Part shown: piece after piece, positions 8,923 through 16,881 of the stretch
Position numbering within the stretch: the stretch's first letter is position 1
Layout of the letters: every line of letters begins with the position of its first letter
NCBI GenBank assembly: GCA_964558655.1
Contig: CAZLEX010000009.1
Location: 1 to 54,816, forward strand
Direction of reading: 5' to 3'
Length of the DNA: 54,816 bases
From: RGIG6353 sp964558655
Lineage (GTDB): Bacteria; Bacillota; Clostridia; Oscillospirales; SIG627
Position numbers and translations under genes: made by a program
Notes under the pieces: generated by a model
The model's input: only the letters and a program-made list of their open reading frames with translations
Databases searched by the model: none
Told to the model about the DNA's origin: nothing

Positions 8923-9684
8923 ATGAATCTTGTGCCGATAGCCGATACTACGGCTCGTTTTTGCGTAAATCCCGTGCAGTTCGGGTATGAAGACTGTGAG
9001 AGAGGTCATTCTTTCGGTCCTGCCGTGCGTACATTTTATCTTATACATTATGTCGTATCGGGCTGTGGGCAATTTACTAAGGGTGAAAACACCTATAATA
9101 TCCGTGCCGGAGAAATGTTTGTTATTTCTCCTCTTGAAGAAACATTTTACAAAGCAGACGAAAAAAATCCCTGGAGTTATATATGGATAGGATTTGAGAG
9201 CGATTTTTTGCCATTTGAGCTTGCCGATAAGGTTACCTGCCCCGAAGCTGTGTATCTGTTTTCGGATATGAAAAAGTGCGAAGAGTTCAAAAGCGGAAGA
9301 AAACTTTTTTTAACGGCGAAAATTCTGGAGCTTTTCGCACTGCTGGAAAAGTCGCAAAAAAGCTGTGAGAGTTACTCCGACATGGCAAAAAGTTTTATGG
9401 AGTCTGAGTATATGACGGGCGTGGGAATAGAGGATATTGCGAAAAGACTCGGACTTAACCGCTCCTACTTTTCGGATATTTTCAAAAAAGAAGTCGGAAT
9501 GTCTCCTTTGAAATATCTTACTCAATGCAGAATGATTCAGGCAAGAAAACTGCTTGAAAATTCAAAAAAGAGTGTTGCCGTTGTCGCACATTCGGTGGGG
9601 TATTCGGACACTTTTACATTTTCAAAAGCTTTTAAAAAGTATTGGGGAATATCTCCCGCATTTTTTCTCGGAAATAAAAATTGA
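8923..9684 (+). CDS. AraC-family regulator, divergent from GH4
   Basis: A 253-aa regulator with an N-terminal AraC ligand-binding cupin (RTFYLIHYVVSGCGQF, then GEMFVISPLEETFY) and a C-terminal helix-turn-helix pair (DIAKRLGLNRSYFSDIFKKE, then SVGYSDTFTFSKAFKKYWGI). The start is ATG 8923 with GGAGGGA 4-5 nt upstream; an earlier in-frame ATG at 8872 falls within the promoter. It probably senses the sugar handled by the GH4 enzyme encoded divergently. No obvious terminator follows before the arg promoter. Confidence 0.88.
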   Translation: MNLVPIADTTARFCVNPVQFGYEDCERGHSFGPAVRTFYLIHYVVSGCGQFTKGENTYNIRAGEMFVISPLEETFYKADEKNPWSYIWIGFESDFLPFELADKVTCPEAVYLFSDMKKCEEFKSGRKLFLTAKILELFALLEKSQKSCESYSDMAKSFMESEYMTGVGIEDIAKRLGLNRSYFSDIFKKEVGMSPLKYLTQCRMIQARKLLENSKKSVAVVAHSVGYSDTFTFSKAFKKYWGISPAFFLGNKN

Positions 9685-9809
9685 CAGCAGGAAATTTTTA
9701 TTTGCCTTTTGTATTGCAATAAGCGAAAATATATGGTAGGATAAAAATACATTGAATGTACAGACTTGAGGCAAAAATATTTATTATGTATTTTTATACG
9801 GTGTACCTA

Positions 9810-9838
9810 TTGACATTCACCCGAAATCGTTGTATAAT
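9810..9838 (+). promoter_or_regulatory. Sigma-A promoter of the arg operon
   Basis: TTGACA (9810-9815), 17-bp spacer, TATAAT (9833-9838). Transcription would begin near 9845, leaving a leader of about 68 nt to argC. A weaker TTGCAA-17-TAGGAT pair lies upstream near 9714-9742. Confidence 0.85.
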
Positions 9839-9859
9839 AATACATATTATTTTTAAATT

Positions 9860-9897
9860 TATGCATAAAGTACACATTTTATGCAAAAAAATGTATA
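9860..9897 (+). promoter_or_regulatory. Candidate ArgR/AhrC operator (two ARG-box-like elements)
   Basis: Two TATGCA elements 20 bp apart (9860 and 9880) lie just after the transcription start. The second forms an imperfect palindrome TATGCA-6-TGTATA (9880-9897). AT-rich 18-bp palindromes in adjacent pairs are the known form of ARG boxes in Firmicutes. No argR gene is in the window, so the assignment is inferred from position and symmetry. Confidence 0.4.
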
Positions 9898-9912
9898 TTT
9901 TAAGGAACGAAA

Positions 9913-10836
9913 ATGAAAAAAGTTTTTATTGACGGCAGTGCCGGCACAACGGGATTGCGTATATACGAAAGGCTTTCTTTGAGACGGGACATTGACCTTT
10001 TGGTATTGCCTGAGGAAAAAAGGAAGGACACAGAGGCGAGGCGGGAGGCACTTAACCTGTCCGACATTGCTTTTTTATGCCTGCCGGATGATGCGGCAAG
10101 AGAGGCGGTAAGCCTTATAGAAAATCCGAATACCGCCGTAATAGACACATCGACGGCACACAGAACAGACAGTGGGTGGGTATACGGTTTTCCCGAACTT
10201 AACGGACTGCGTGAAAAAATCGCAAAGTCCAAAAGAATTGCAAATCCCGGCTGTCATGCAAGCGGTTTCAACGCTCTTGCTTCTCCGCTTGTCAATGCGG
10301 GAATTATTCCGAAAGACGCAAAGCTTGTCTGTTTTTCCCTAACTGGATATTCGGGAGGTGGAAAAAAGATGATTGCCGAGTATGAGGCAGAGGACAGAGA
10401 CATTTCACTCGACGCTCCCAGACAGTACGCACTTTCACAGCAACATAAGCATTTAAAAGAGATGGCGGCTGTGTCTTCTCTCAACACTCCGCCTGTATTT
10501 TCTCCCATCGTAGCCGATTTTTATTCGGGTATGCAGGTGAGTATAGGACTTCATGCGAGTGAAATTTGCGGTGGGGCAGAGGACATAAGAAAAGTTTATA
10601 CCGAGACTTTTCAAACTTCAGTCGTGCGTTTTTGCCATGACGGAGCGGAAAGCGGATTTATTTCGGCAAACGGTTTTTCGGGGAATGACGGAATGGAAAT
10701 ATCGGTATTCGGCAATGATGAGAGAATTTTGCTTGTCTCCCGCTTCGACAATCTAGGAAAAGGTGCAAGCGGTGCCGCAATACAAAATATGAATATATTG
10801 CTCGGATGCGAAGAGACGCTCGGGCTGGTTTTATGA
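9913..10836 (+). CDS. argC: N-acetyl-gamma-glutamyl-phosphate reductase (type 2)
   Basis: Third step of arginine synthesis: NADPH-dependent reduction of N-acetylglutamyl phosphate to the semialdehyde. At 307 aa it is the short type 2 form. The N-terminal FIDGSAGTTGLRIYERL is the nucleotide-binding turn with the usual Gly pattern, and NPGCHASGF contains the catalytic Cys114. First gene of argCJBDF, with AAGGAA upstream of the ATG. The gap to argJ is only 15 nt. Expected control is by the arginine repressor at 9860-9897. Confidence 0.95.
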   Translation: MKKVFIDGSAGTTGLRIYERLSLRRDIDLLVLPEEKRKDTEARREALNLSDIAFLCLPDDAAREAVSLIENPNTAVIDTSTAHRTDSGWVYGFPELNGLREKIAKSKRIANPGCHASGFNALASPLVNAGIIPKDAKLVCFSLTGYSGGGKKMIAEYEAEDRDISLDAPRQYALSQQHKHLKEMAAVSSLNTPPVFSPIVADFYSGMQVSIGLHASEICGGAEDIRKVYTETFQTSVVRFCHDGAESGFISANGFSGNDGMEISVFGNDERILLVSRFDNLGKGASGAAIQNMNILLGCEETLGLVL

Positions 10837-10851
10837 CGGAGGATAAGAATT

Positions 10852-12066
10852 ATGAAGTTTACTGACGGAGGAGTATGTGCGGCAAAAGGTTTTCGCGCAT
10901 CGGGCGTTCACTGCGGTATAAGGAAAAACCGCACAAAGAGAGATGTTGCACTCATTGTGAGCGATGTACCGGCATCTGCCGCGGCTCTTTATACCACCAA
11001 TCTTGTTAAGGGGGCACCCCTTACAGTAACAAAAAATCACATTTCGGACGGCAGGGCACAGGCTATTATATGCAACAGCGGAAACGCCAATACCTGCAAT
11101 GCAAACGGAATAGAAGTTGCCGAAAAGACCTGTGAAGCTTTGGGGGAAGCTCTCGGAATTTCTCCGAAAGATGTTGTCGTGGCGTCTACGGGAGTTATCG
11201 GTCAGCCTCTTGACATTACCCCTATCGTAAACGGCATACCCGCACTTGTAAGTGAACTTTCCGTTGACGGAAATCATTCGGCGGCGGAAGCAATTATGAC
11301 GACGGATACCGTTTCCAAAGAAGTTGCCGTTGAATTTGAAATAGGCGGGAAAACTTGTCATATGGGCGGAATTGCCAAAGGCAGCGGAATGATACATCCG
11401 AACATGGCGACAATGCTCGTTTTTATCACCACCGATGTTAAAATTTCTCCGGAAATGCTTGATAAAGCTCTCCGTGCCGATGTTCCGGAAACATTCAACA
11501 TGGTGAGCATTGACGGAGACACCTCAACAAACGACATGGTATCAATACTTGCCGGAGGAATGGCGGGTAACGAAGAAATAACCGATGACGGCGAGGATTT
11601 TAAAATTTTTGCCAAAGCTTTAAATACCGTGACGGTTCACCTCTGCCGAATGATTGCGGGAGACGGTGAGGGTGCGACAAAGCTTCTTGAGTGTAAGGTT
11701 TACAATGCCGCAACCCACTGTGCCGCTAAAAACATTGCGAAGAGCATTATCTGTTCAAGTCTTGTCAAGACGGCGATGTTCGGTGCCGACGCCAATTGGG
11801 GAAGAATTTTATGTGCGATAGGTTACAGCGGAGAAAAGACCGATGTTCACGGTGTAGATGTTTCTTTCAAGTCGTGTAAGGGTGAAATATGCGTTTGCCG
11901 AAAGGGAGCAAGCATAGAATTTTCCGAAGAAAAGGCCAAAGAAATACTTCTCGAAAAAGAGATTGAAATTATCGTAACCCTCTCGGACGGCAGTGAAAGT
12001 GCTGTGGCGTGGGGTTGTGACTTGACATACGATTATGTAAGAATTAACGGCGATTACAGGACTTAA
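10852..12066 (+). CDS. argJ: Glutamate N-acetyltransferase / amino-acid acetyltransferase
   Basis: ArgJ (404 aa) transfers acetyl from N-acetylornithine to glutamate, and in bifunctional members also makes N-acetylglutamate from acetyl-CoA. KGSGMIHPNMATML holds the autocleavage and nucleophile Thr187, at which the precursor splits into alpha and beta chains. Since no separate argA is present in the operon, the acetyl cycle depends on this enzyme. GGAGGA precedes the ATG. It is followed 10 nt later by argB. Whether it is mono- or bifunctional cannot be read from the sequence. Confidence 0.95.
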   Translation: MKFTDGGVCAAKGFRASGVHCGIRKNRTKRDVALIVSDVPASAAALYTTNLVKGAPLTVTKNHISDGRAQAIICNSGNANTCNANGIEVAEKTCEALGEALGISPKDVVVASTGVIGQPLDITPIVNGIPALVSELSVDGNHSAAEAIMTTDTVSKEVAVEFEIGGKTCHMGGIAKGSGMIHPNMATMLVFITTDVKISPEMLDKALRADVPETFNMVSIDGDTSTNDMVSILAGGMAGNEEITDDGEDFKIFAKALNTVTVHLCRMIAGDGEGATKLLECKVYNAATHCAAKNIAKSIICSSLVKTAMFGADANWGRILCAIGYSGEKTDVHGVDVSFKSCKGEICVCRKGASIEFSEEKAKEILLEKEIEIIVTLSDGSESAVAWGCDLTYDYVRINGDYRT

Positions 12067-12076
12067 CGGAGGAATT

Positions 12077-12946
12077 ATGGAAGAATTTTTTTCAAACGCG
12101 CAGAGAGCCGAAGTGTTAACTCAGGCACTTCCGTATATTCAGCGTTATTACGGTAAAACGGTTGTAATAAAATACGGCGGGAACGCCATGATAAACGAAC
12201 ATTTGAAAGAACAGGTCATGGAGGATATAGTTCTTTTGCGTCTTGTCGGTATAAATGTCGTTTTGGTACACGGCGGAGGCCCCGAAATAAGCGAAACGAT
12301 GGAAAAGCTCGGAAAGAAGTCGGAGTTTGTGGACGGCTTGAGAGTTACCGACAAAGAGACTGTGGATATAGTTCAAATGGTGCTTGCCGGCAAGGTAAAC
12401 AAAACCCTTGTGAGCCTTATCGAGATGAAAGGCGGAAGGGCTATGGGAATATGCGGTATGGACGGACGGCTTATCGAAGCGAAAATCCGTGATGAAAGGC
12501 TCGGCTATGTCGGAGAAATCACCGGAGTGAACATCATGCCGATAAACGACCTACTTGAGAAGGGATATATTCCGATTGTGTCGACTCTCGGCTGTGACAG
12601 AGAGGGAAATACATACAACATCAATGCCGATACAGCGGCGGCTTACATTGCGGGTGCATTGGGAGCCGAGAGGCTTATCATGATGACGGATATAGCGGGA
12701 ATTTTAGCCGACCGTAACGATCCGTCCACTCTTATTGCCGATATAACGATAGAGGAAGCCGACGCTTTGCGTGAACAGGGTGTGATATCGGGAGGCATGA
12801 TTCCCAAAGTGGACTGCTGTATCGAGGCAATTAACAGAGGCGTAAAAAATGTTATCATCATGGACGGACGAATTCCTCACTCCATTCTCATGGAGCTTCT
12901 TACCAATGAGGGAAGCGGTACCATGGTAATGGGAGAAAGAAAATGA
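12077..12946 (+). CDS. argB: Acetylglutamate kinase
   Basis: Phosphorylates N-acetylglutamate using ATP (289 aa), the usual control point of the cyclic arginine pathway. VVIKYGGNAM and VVLVHGGGPEIS are the substrate and ATP-site motifs, and ISGGMIPKVDCC is the conserved C-terminal region. An N-terminal helix of about 25 residues (FFSNAQRAEVLTQALPYIQR) precedes the kinase core; this helix is the feature of hexameric arginine-inhibited enzymes, so feedback inhibition is likely. It overlaps argD by ATGA at 12943-12946. Confidence 0.96.
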   Translation: MEEFFSNAQRAEVLTQALPYIQRYYGKTVVIKYGGNAMINEHLKEQVMEDIVLLRLVGINVVLVHGGGPEISETMEKLGKKSEFVDGLRVTDKETVDIVQMVLAGKVNKTLVSLIEMKGGRAMGICGMDGRLIEAKIRDERLGYVGEITGVNIMPINDLLEKGYIPIVSTLGCDREGNTYNINADTAAAYIAGALGAERLIMMTDIAGILADRNDPSTLIADITIEEADALREQGVISGGMIPKVDCCIEAINRGVKNVIIMDGRIPHSILMELLTNEGSGTMVMGERK

Positions 12947-14109
12947 ATATAACAGAGACAGACCAAAAATTCGTTGCGGGTACATATAAGCGTTTTCCCG
13001 TTGAGATAGTATCGGGAAAGGGTTCGGAAGTCTATGACGAAGACGGTAAAAGATATATAGATCTTACTTCGGGTATCGGAGTTACGGCGTTCGGAATTGC
13101 CGACGATGAGTGGAAAGAAGCGGTGACAAAACAGCTCGGTCTGGTACAGCACACCTCCAACCTTTATTACACCCGTCCCGGTGCACTCTTGGCAAAAGAA
13201 CTTTGCGAGAGAACGGGTATGAGAAAAGTGTTTTTTTCAAATTCGGGTGCCGAAGCCAATGAATGTGCCGTAAAAGTTGCACGCAAGTGGGCAAGTGAGA
13301 ATAAAGGCAGTGATTTTTACACGATAATTACCATGAAAAACAGTTTTCACGGCAGAACGCTTACAACGCTTGCCGCTACTGGTCAGGACCACTATCATGA
13401 GCTTTACCAACCGCTTACACCCGGTTTTGTTCACGCCGACACCGACAGTCTTGACAGTGTACGGGAACTTGTTTCGCATTACAAGTGCGCGGCGATAATG
13501 CTTGAATGTATTCAGGGTGAGGGAGGCGTTCTCTGCCTTTCGCCCGATTTTATAAAGGGTGTTGAAAAGATTGCCCGTGAGGAAAACATTCTTCTTATAA
13601 TCGACGAAGTGCAGACAGGAAACGGACGCACCGGGAAACTGTATTCATACATGAATTTCGGTATTTCTCCCGATATCGTCACGACCGCAAAAGGATTGGG
13701 AGGCGGACTCCCGATAGGTGCGGCATTACTTTCCGAAAAGGTATGTGATGTTCTCGGATACGGTGATCACGGCTCAACTTTCGGACAAAATCCCGCAGTC
13801 TGTGCGGGGGCTCTTTCGGTGATTTCGAGAATTGACGAAAACCTTCTGGAAGAGGTAAGACGCAAGGGAGAGTATATTACCCGTGAAATTTCTTCCTGCC
13901 CCGGAGTTGAACAGGTTTCGGGAATGGGGCTTATGATAGGAATAAAAACGCAGAAAGCCGCTTCTTCCGTAGTTGCAAAATGTATTGAAAAAGGCGTTTT
14001 ATGCCTTACGGCAAAGGACAGAATACGGCTTTTGCCCGCGCTCAATATTTCCGACGCAATACTTAAAGAGGCAGTCGCAATAATTAAAGAAAGTATTAAG
14101 GAGGCATAA
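12943..14109 (+). CDS. argD: Acetylornithine aminotransferase
   Basis: PLP-dependent class III aminotransferase (388 aa) that makes N-acetylornithine from the semialdehyde and glutamate. FFSNSGAEANECAVKVAR is the phosphate-binding region, LIIDEVQTGNGRTG supplies the cofactor Asp, and TTAKGLGGGLPIGA contains the Schiff-base Lys250. The start overlaps the argB stop, and argF begins one base after its stop, so argB, argD and argF are tightly coupled. Family members can also act on succinyldiaminopimelate; the operon context points to arginine synthesis. Confidence 0.94.
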   Translation: MNITETDQKFVAGTYKRFPVEIVSGKGSEVYDEDGKRYIDLTSGIGVTAFGIADDEWKEAVTKQLGLVQHTSNLYYTRPGALLAKELCERTGMRKVFFSNSGAEANECAVKVARKWASENKGSDFYTIITMKNSFHGRTLTTLAATGQDHYHELYQPLTPGFVHADTDSLDSVRELVSHYKCAAIMLECIQGEGGVLCLSPDFIKGVEKIAREENILLIIDEVQTGNGRTGKLYSYMNFGISPDIVTTAKGLGGGLPIGAALLSEKVCDVLGYGDHGSTFGQNPAVCAGALSVISRIDENLLEEVRRKGEYITREISSCPGVEQVSGMGLMIGIKTQKAASSVVAKCIEKGVLCLTAKDRIRLLPALNISDAILKEAVAIIKESIKEA

Positions 14110-14110
14110 T

Positions 14111-15109
14111 ATGTCATTCAAAAACCGAAGCTTTTTGAAGCTTCTCGATTATACGCCTGATGAAATTTCGGCACTTTTGGACCTTTCTCAGAAACTCAAA
14201 CTCGAAAAGAAGCGTGGCATATCTCACCGTCTTTGCGAGGGGAAGAGTATAGCTCTGATATTTGAAAAGAACAGCACACGCACCCGCTGTGCGTTTGAGG
14301 TCGCATCAGCCGATCTCGGTATGCATCCCGTCTTTCTCGATCCGTCGGCTTCTCAGATAGGCAAGAAAGAGAGCATTGCCGATACCGCAAGGGTTTTGGG
14401 CAGAATGTTCGATGCCATAGAGTACAGAGGTTTCGGTCAGAGTGTTGTGGAAAATCTTGCAAGTCATGCGGGAGTTCCCGTTTACAACGGTCTTACCAAC
14501 GAATTTCACCCGACGCAGATTCTTGCCGATTTTCTTACCATAAAAGAACATTTCGGCACTCTTGAGGGCAAAAAACTCGTCTATATGGGAGATGCCCGAT
14601 ATAACATGGGTAATTCGCTCATGGTAGGCTGTGCCAAAATGGGTATGCGTTTTGTTGCCTGTGCACCGAAAAAGTATTTTCCCTCTGATGAGCTTGTGAC
14701 ACAGTGCCGTGATATCTCGTCCGATACGGGTGCCGTTCTTGAGTTTACCGAATCTCCCGAAGAAGCCGTCGCAGGTGCAGATGTCATATATACGGATGTC
14801 TGGGTGTCCATGGGCGAACCCGCTGAAATATGGAAAGAGAGAATCGACGATCTTCTTCCTTATCAGGTAAACCGTAAACTTTTCGATATAGCCGGAACAC
14901 AGTGCCGTTTTATGCACTGCTTGCCTGCTTTTCATGACCTTGAAACATCTGTCGGAAAGGAAATTTACGGCAAATTCGGGCTTGATGCTATGGAGGTTAC
15001 AGACGAAGTTTTCGAGAGTGACAGGTCAATCGTTTTCGATGAAGCCGAAAACCGTATGCACACCATTAAAGCGGTCATGGCGGCAACTCTGTCGGATATA
15101 CTTGAATAA
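14111..15109 (+). CDS. argF: Ornithine carbamoyltransferase
   Basis: Makes citrulline from ornithine and carbamoyl phosphate (332 aa). FEKNSTRTRCAFE (STRTR at 55-59) binds carbamoyl phosphate, FHPTQILADF is the second phosphate motif, and FMHCLPAFHD is the ornithine-site motif that separates it from aspartate carbamoyltransferase. AAGGAG is found in the last codons of argD. It is the last gene of the operon, followed by a strong terminator. argG and argH are not in the window. Confidence 0.96.
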   Translation: MSFKNRSFLKLLDYTPDEISALLDLSQKLKLEKKRGISHRLCEGKSIALIFEKNSTRTRCAFEVASADLGMHPVFLDPSASQIGKKESIADTARVLGRMFDAIEYRGFGQSVVENLASHAGVPVYNGLTNEFHPTQILADFLTIKEHFGTLEGKKLVYMGDARYNMGNSLMVGCAKMGMRFVACAPKKYFPSDELVTQCRDISSDTGAVLEFTESPEEAVAGADVIYTDVWVSMGEPAEIWKERIDDLLPYQVNRKLFDIAGTQCRFMHCLPAFHDLETSVGKEIYGKFGLDAMEVTDEVFESDRSIVFDEAENRMHTIKAVMAATLSDILE

Positions 15110-15144
15110 AAAACAAGCGGTACGAAAAAGTACCGCTTTTTTGT
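15109..15144. terminator. Bidirectional terminator between argF and the RiPP operon
   Basis: AAGCGGTAC / GTACCGCTT (15115-15123, 15130-15138), six-base loop, T6 on the right and A6 on the left. It closes both the arg operon and the convergent RiPP operon. Confidence 0.9.
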
Positions 15145-15153
15145 GTGAAAATA

Positions 15154-16011
15154 TTACTGCGTAAAAAATTCTTTAATCCGTACGGTATTCAAAACCGAAT
15201 CGGGTAAAATTTTAGGGAAAATATAATCTGTCATAATTATCATATTTTTAAAATTAACATATAAATTTTGTGACATAATGTCGGAGGTAATTTTGTCCCA
15301 TTTTATCCGATTTTTAAACAGGAATGTATATTTTGCAATTTCATAAACCCTAAATAAAAATCTTTTTGCCATAGAAATATTATTTTTCATAATCGAATCA
15401 AAGTTATGTTCGGACAATAATGTATCCATATAGAGATGGTAGAGCAAATGCAGGACAGTTGCCGTTTCATCAAATGTTAAACAACTGTATCCTTTATATA
15501 GATATGGTACCGTATGATTGAAAAATATTGTTTCATTTAGTTTTAAAGACGGATTGAAAATACTCTTGTGGAGTTCTAATTTTATATGTCCTTTAACATA
15601 TTGAATATGATGGTTATTGTTTATTGTATTGCTGTTTTTAAAAATAAAACCGTTTTCTTTTAAAATTGACATAGCAGTATCAAATTTATTAGGGACAACA
15701 TATATATCAATATCTCCGGCAGGACGCAAATCCGCATTTTCAAAAAGAATATTTTGCAGTATCTCTCCTTTAAAATACAATACAGAAATGTTTTTACGGT
15801 TAAAATTTTCAACCAGCTTAACCATTTGTCTCTGTTTAACTATATTTATGACATGATTATTGCTTTTCATATTTTTTGCAAATTCAGACAATGGATAATC
15901 GCTATAGTAATTTTCCATGACAGCTGACAGATCGTTTGCTTTTATAATAGAAAATTTATCTTCATCATTAAAGTTATTATCCAAAAAGAATTTCAGCTGT
16001 TCTTCTACCAT
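15154..16011 (-). CDS. Nucleotidyltransferase-like protein (NTP_transf_5 type) of the RiPP operon
   Basis: A 285-aa protein of the uncharacterised nucleotidyltransferase family frequently found in lasso-peptide and other RiPP clusters. The core LRPAGDIDIYVV provides the Asp100-x-Asp102 metal pair of the polymerase-beta fold, and IKLELHKSIF gives the third acidic position. LYFKGEILQNIL precedes it, as in the family. It is the last gene of the minus-strand operon, 12 bp after the kinase-like gene, with AAGGAA before its ATG. In a studied lasso pathway a homologue acts after the kinase on the phosphorylated C-terminus; its role here is inferred. The base composition is much more AT-rich than the arg genes alongside. 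Confidence 0.8.
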   Translation of the reverse strand: MVEEQLKFFLDNNFNDEDKFSIIKANDLSAVMENYYSDYPLSEFAKNMKSNNHVINIVKQRQMVKLVENFNRKNISVLYFKGEILQNILFENADLRPAGDIDIYVVPNKFDTAMSILKENGFIFKNSNTINNNHHIQYVKGHIKLELHKSIFNPSLKLNETIFFNHTVPYLYKGYSCLTFDETATVLHLLYHLYMDTLLSEHNFDSIMKNNISMAKRFLFRVYEIAKYTFLFKNRIKWDKITSDIMSQNLYVNFKNMIIMTDYIFPKILPDSVLNTVRIKEFFTQ

Positions 16012-16023
16012 ATAAACAATTCC

Positions 16024-16866
16024 TTATAAAATTATGGTTTTAAATAATTCTTGAATTTGTGAATCGTAGTTCTCGATTGAAGGAATTTTTAAGATATAAA
16101 ATGGAATTTGATTGATTGTTTGGGAAAATAATTCGGTCTGACCGAATATGTCTATGATTTTTTTGTGAATATAATCTTTTCCCACAATTGATTGAATTAA
16201 TAACACTTTTTTTGTTATAGGTGATTCGATTTTATCACAAACAAATTTTTTTCCGTTTCCCCTGATTAAGAAAAATATTTTTTTAATCGGCACTTTTTGG
16301 TATTGTATATCAGGCAATAAAACAGACGCTTTTTGAGAAAGACAGTCAAAATGTTTTTCATAACAATTATCATTTACTGTAATATCATATGTTTTTTTAC
16401 ACAGTTTTAATGTATTAGCAGCACGATAACCGTATATTTTTCCATCTGAACAATTGTCTATTGCGACACAATCGTCCGAAAAAATCGAGCAGTATTTTTT
16501 TAAAAACATTGCTAATGTTGTTTTTCCGATAGCTTTACCGCCGCTAAAGCAATACAGTTCATTATTAAATTCAAGGGCACTGCAATGAATAATTGCTTTA
16601 TTTTTAAATAAAGCAAAAACCGACATCGGAATATTGAAAAAAGAACTGTACAGATAACTTAAATTTTCTGTTCTTACATAAATTTCATTCTTCTTCGGAT
16701 ATAGATAATATCGTATATCTTCTTCAAAAGGCACTATGTATTCAGGTTCTTCCTCCGGTTCTTTATTGACGAATAACGAAACAACAGTATCTTCATTTTG
16801 TAAAGTCTCGTCACATTCCGTCAACATTTCAAAGTGAGTATCTGTTTTTAAAACAAAATTATACAA
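16024..16866 (-). CDS. HPr-kinase-like protein of the RiPP operon
   Basis: A 280-aa P-loop protein resembling the C-terminal kinase domain of HPr kinase. FSGGKAIGKTT (109-117) is the Walker A loop and FSDDCVAI (about 130-136) the acidic catalytic loop. The first 90 residues form a separate N-terminal region. Relatives in lasso-peptide clusters phosphorylate the C-terminal serine of the precursor. The precursor at 20037-20198 also ends in Ser, so the same chemistry is plausible. The start is unusual: TTG at 16866 lies 18 nt after the ribosome site GGAGGAG, while a nonstandard ATA at 16878 lies 6 nt after it, in frame. It is 15 bp downstream of the ABC gene. Confidence 0.8.
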   Translation of the reverse strand: MYNFVLKTDTHFEMLTECDETLQNEDTVVSLFVNKEPEEEPEYIVPFEEDIRYYLYPKKNEIYVRTENLSYLYSSFFNIPMSVFALFKNKAIIHCSALEFNNELYCFSGGKAIGKTTLAMFLKKYCSIFSDDCVAIDNCSDGKIYGYRAANTLKLCKKTYDITVNDNCYEKHFDCLSQKASVLLPDIQYQKVPIKKIFFLIRGNGKKFVCDKIESPITKKVLLIQSIVGKDYIHKKIIDIFGQTELFSQTINQIPFYILKIPSIENYDSQIQELFKTIIL

Positions 16867-16881
16867 ATAATAAAGTATAAA

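Noticed and set aside
14306..14935. 209-codon minus-strand frame inside argF
   Set aside because: It is a shadow of argF with no ribosome site, and argF motifs on the plus strand are complete.
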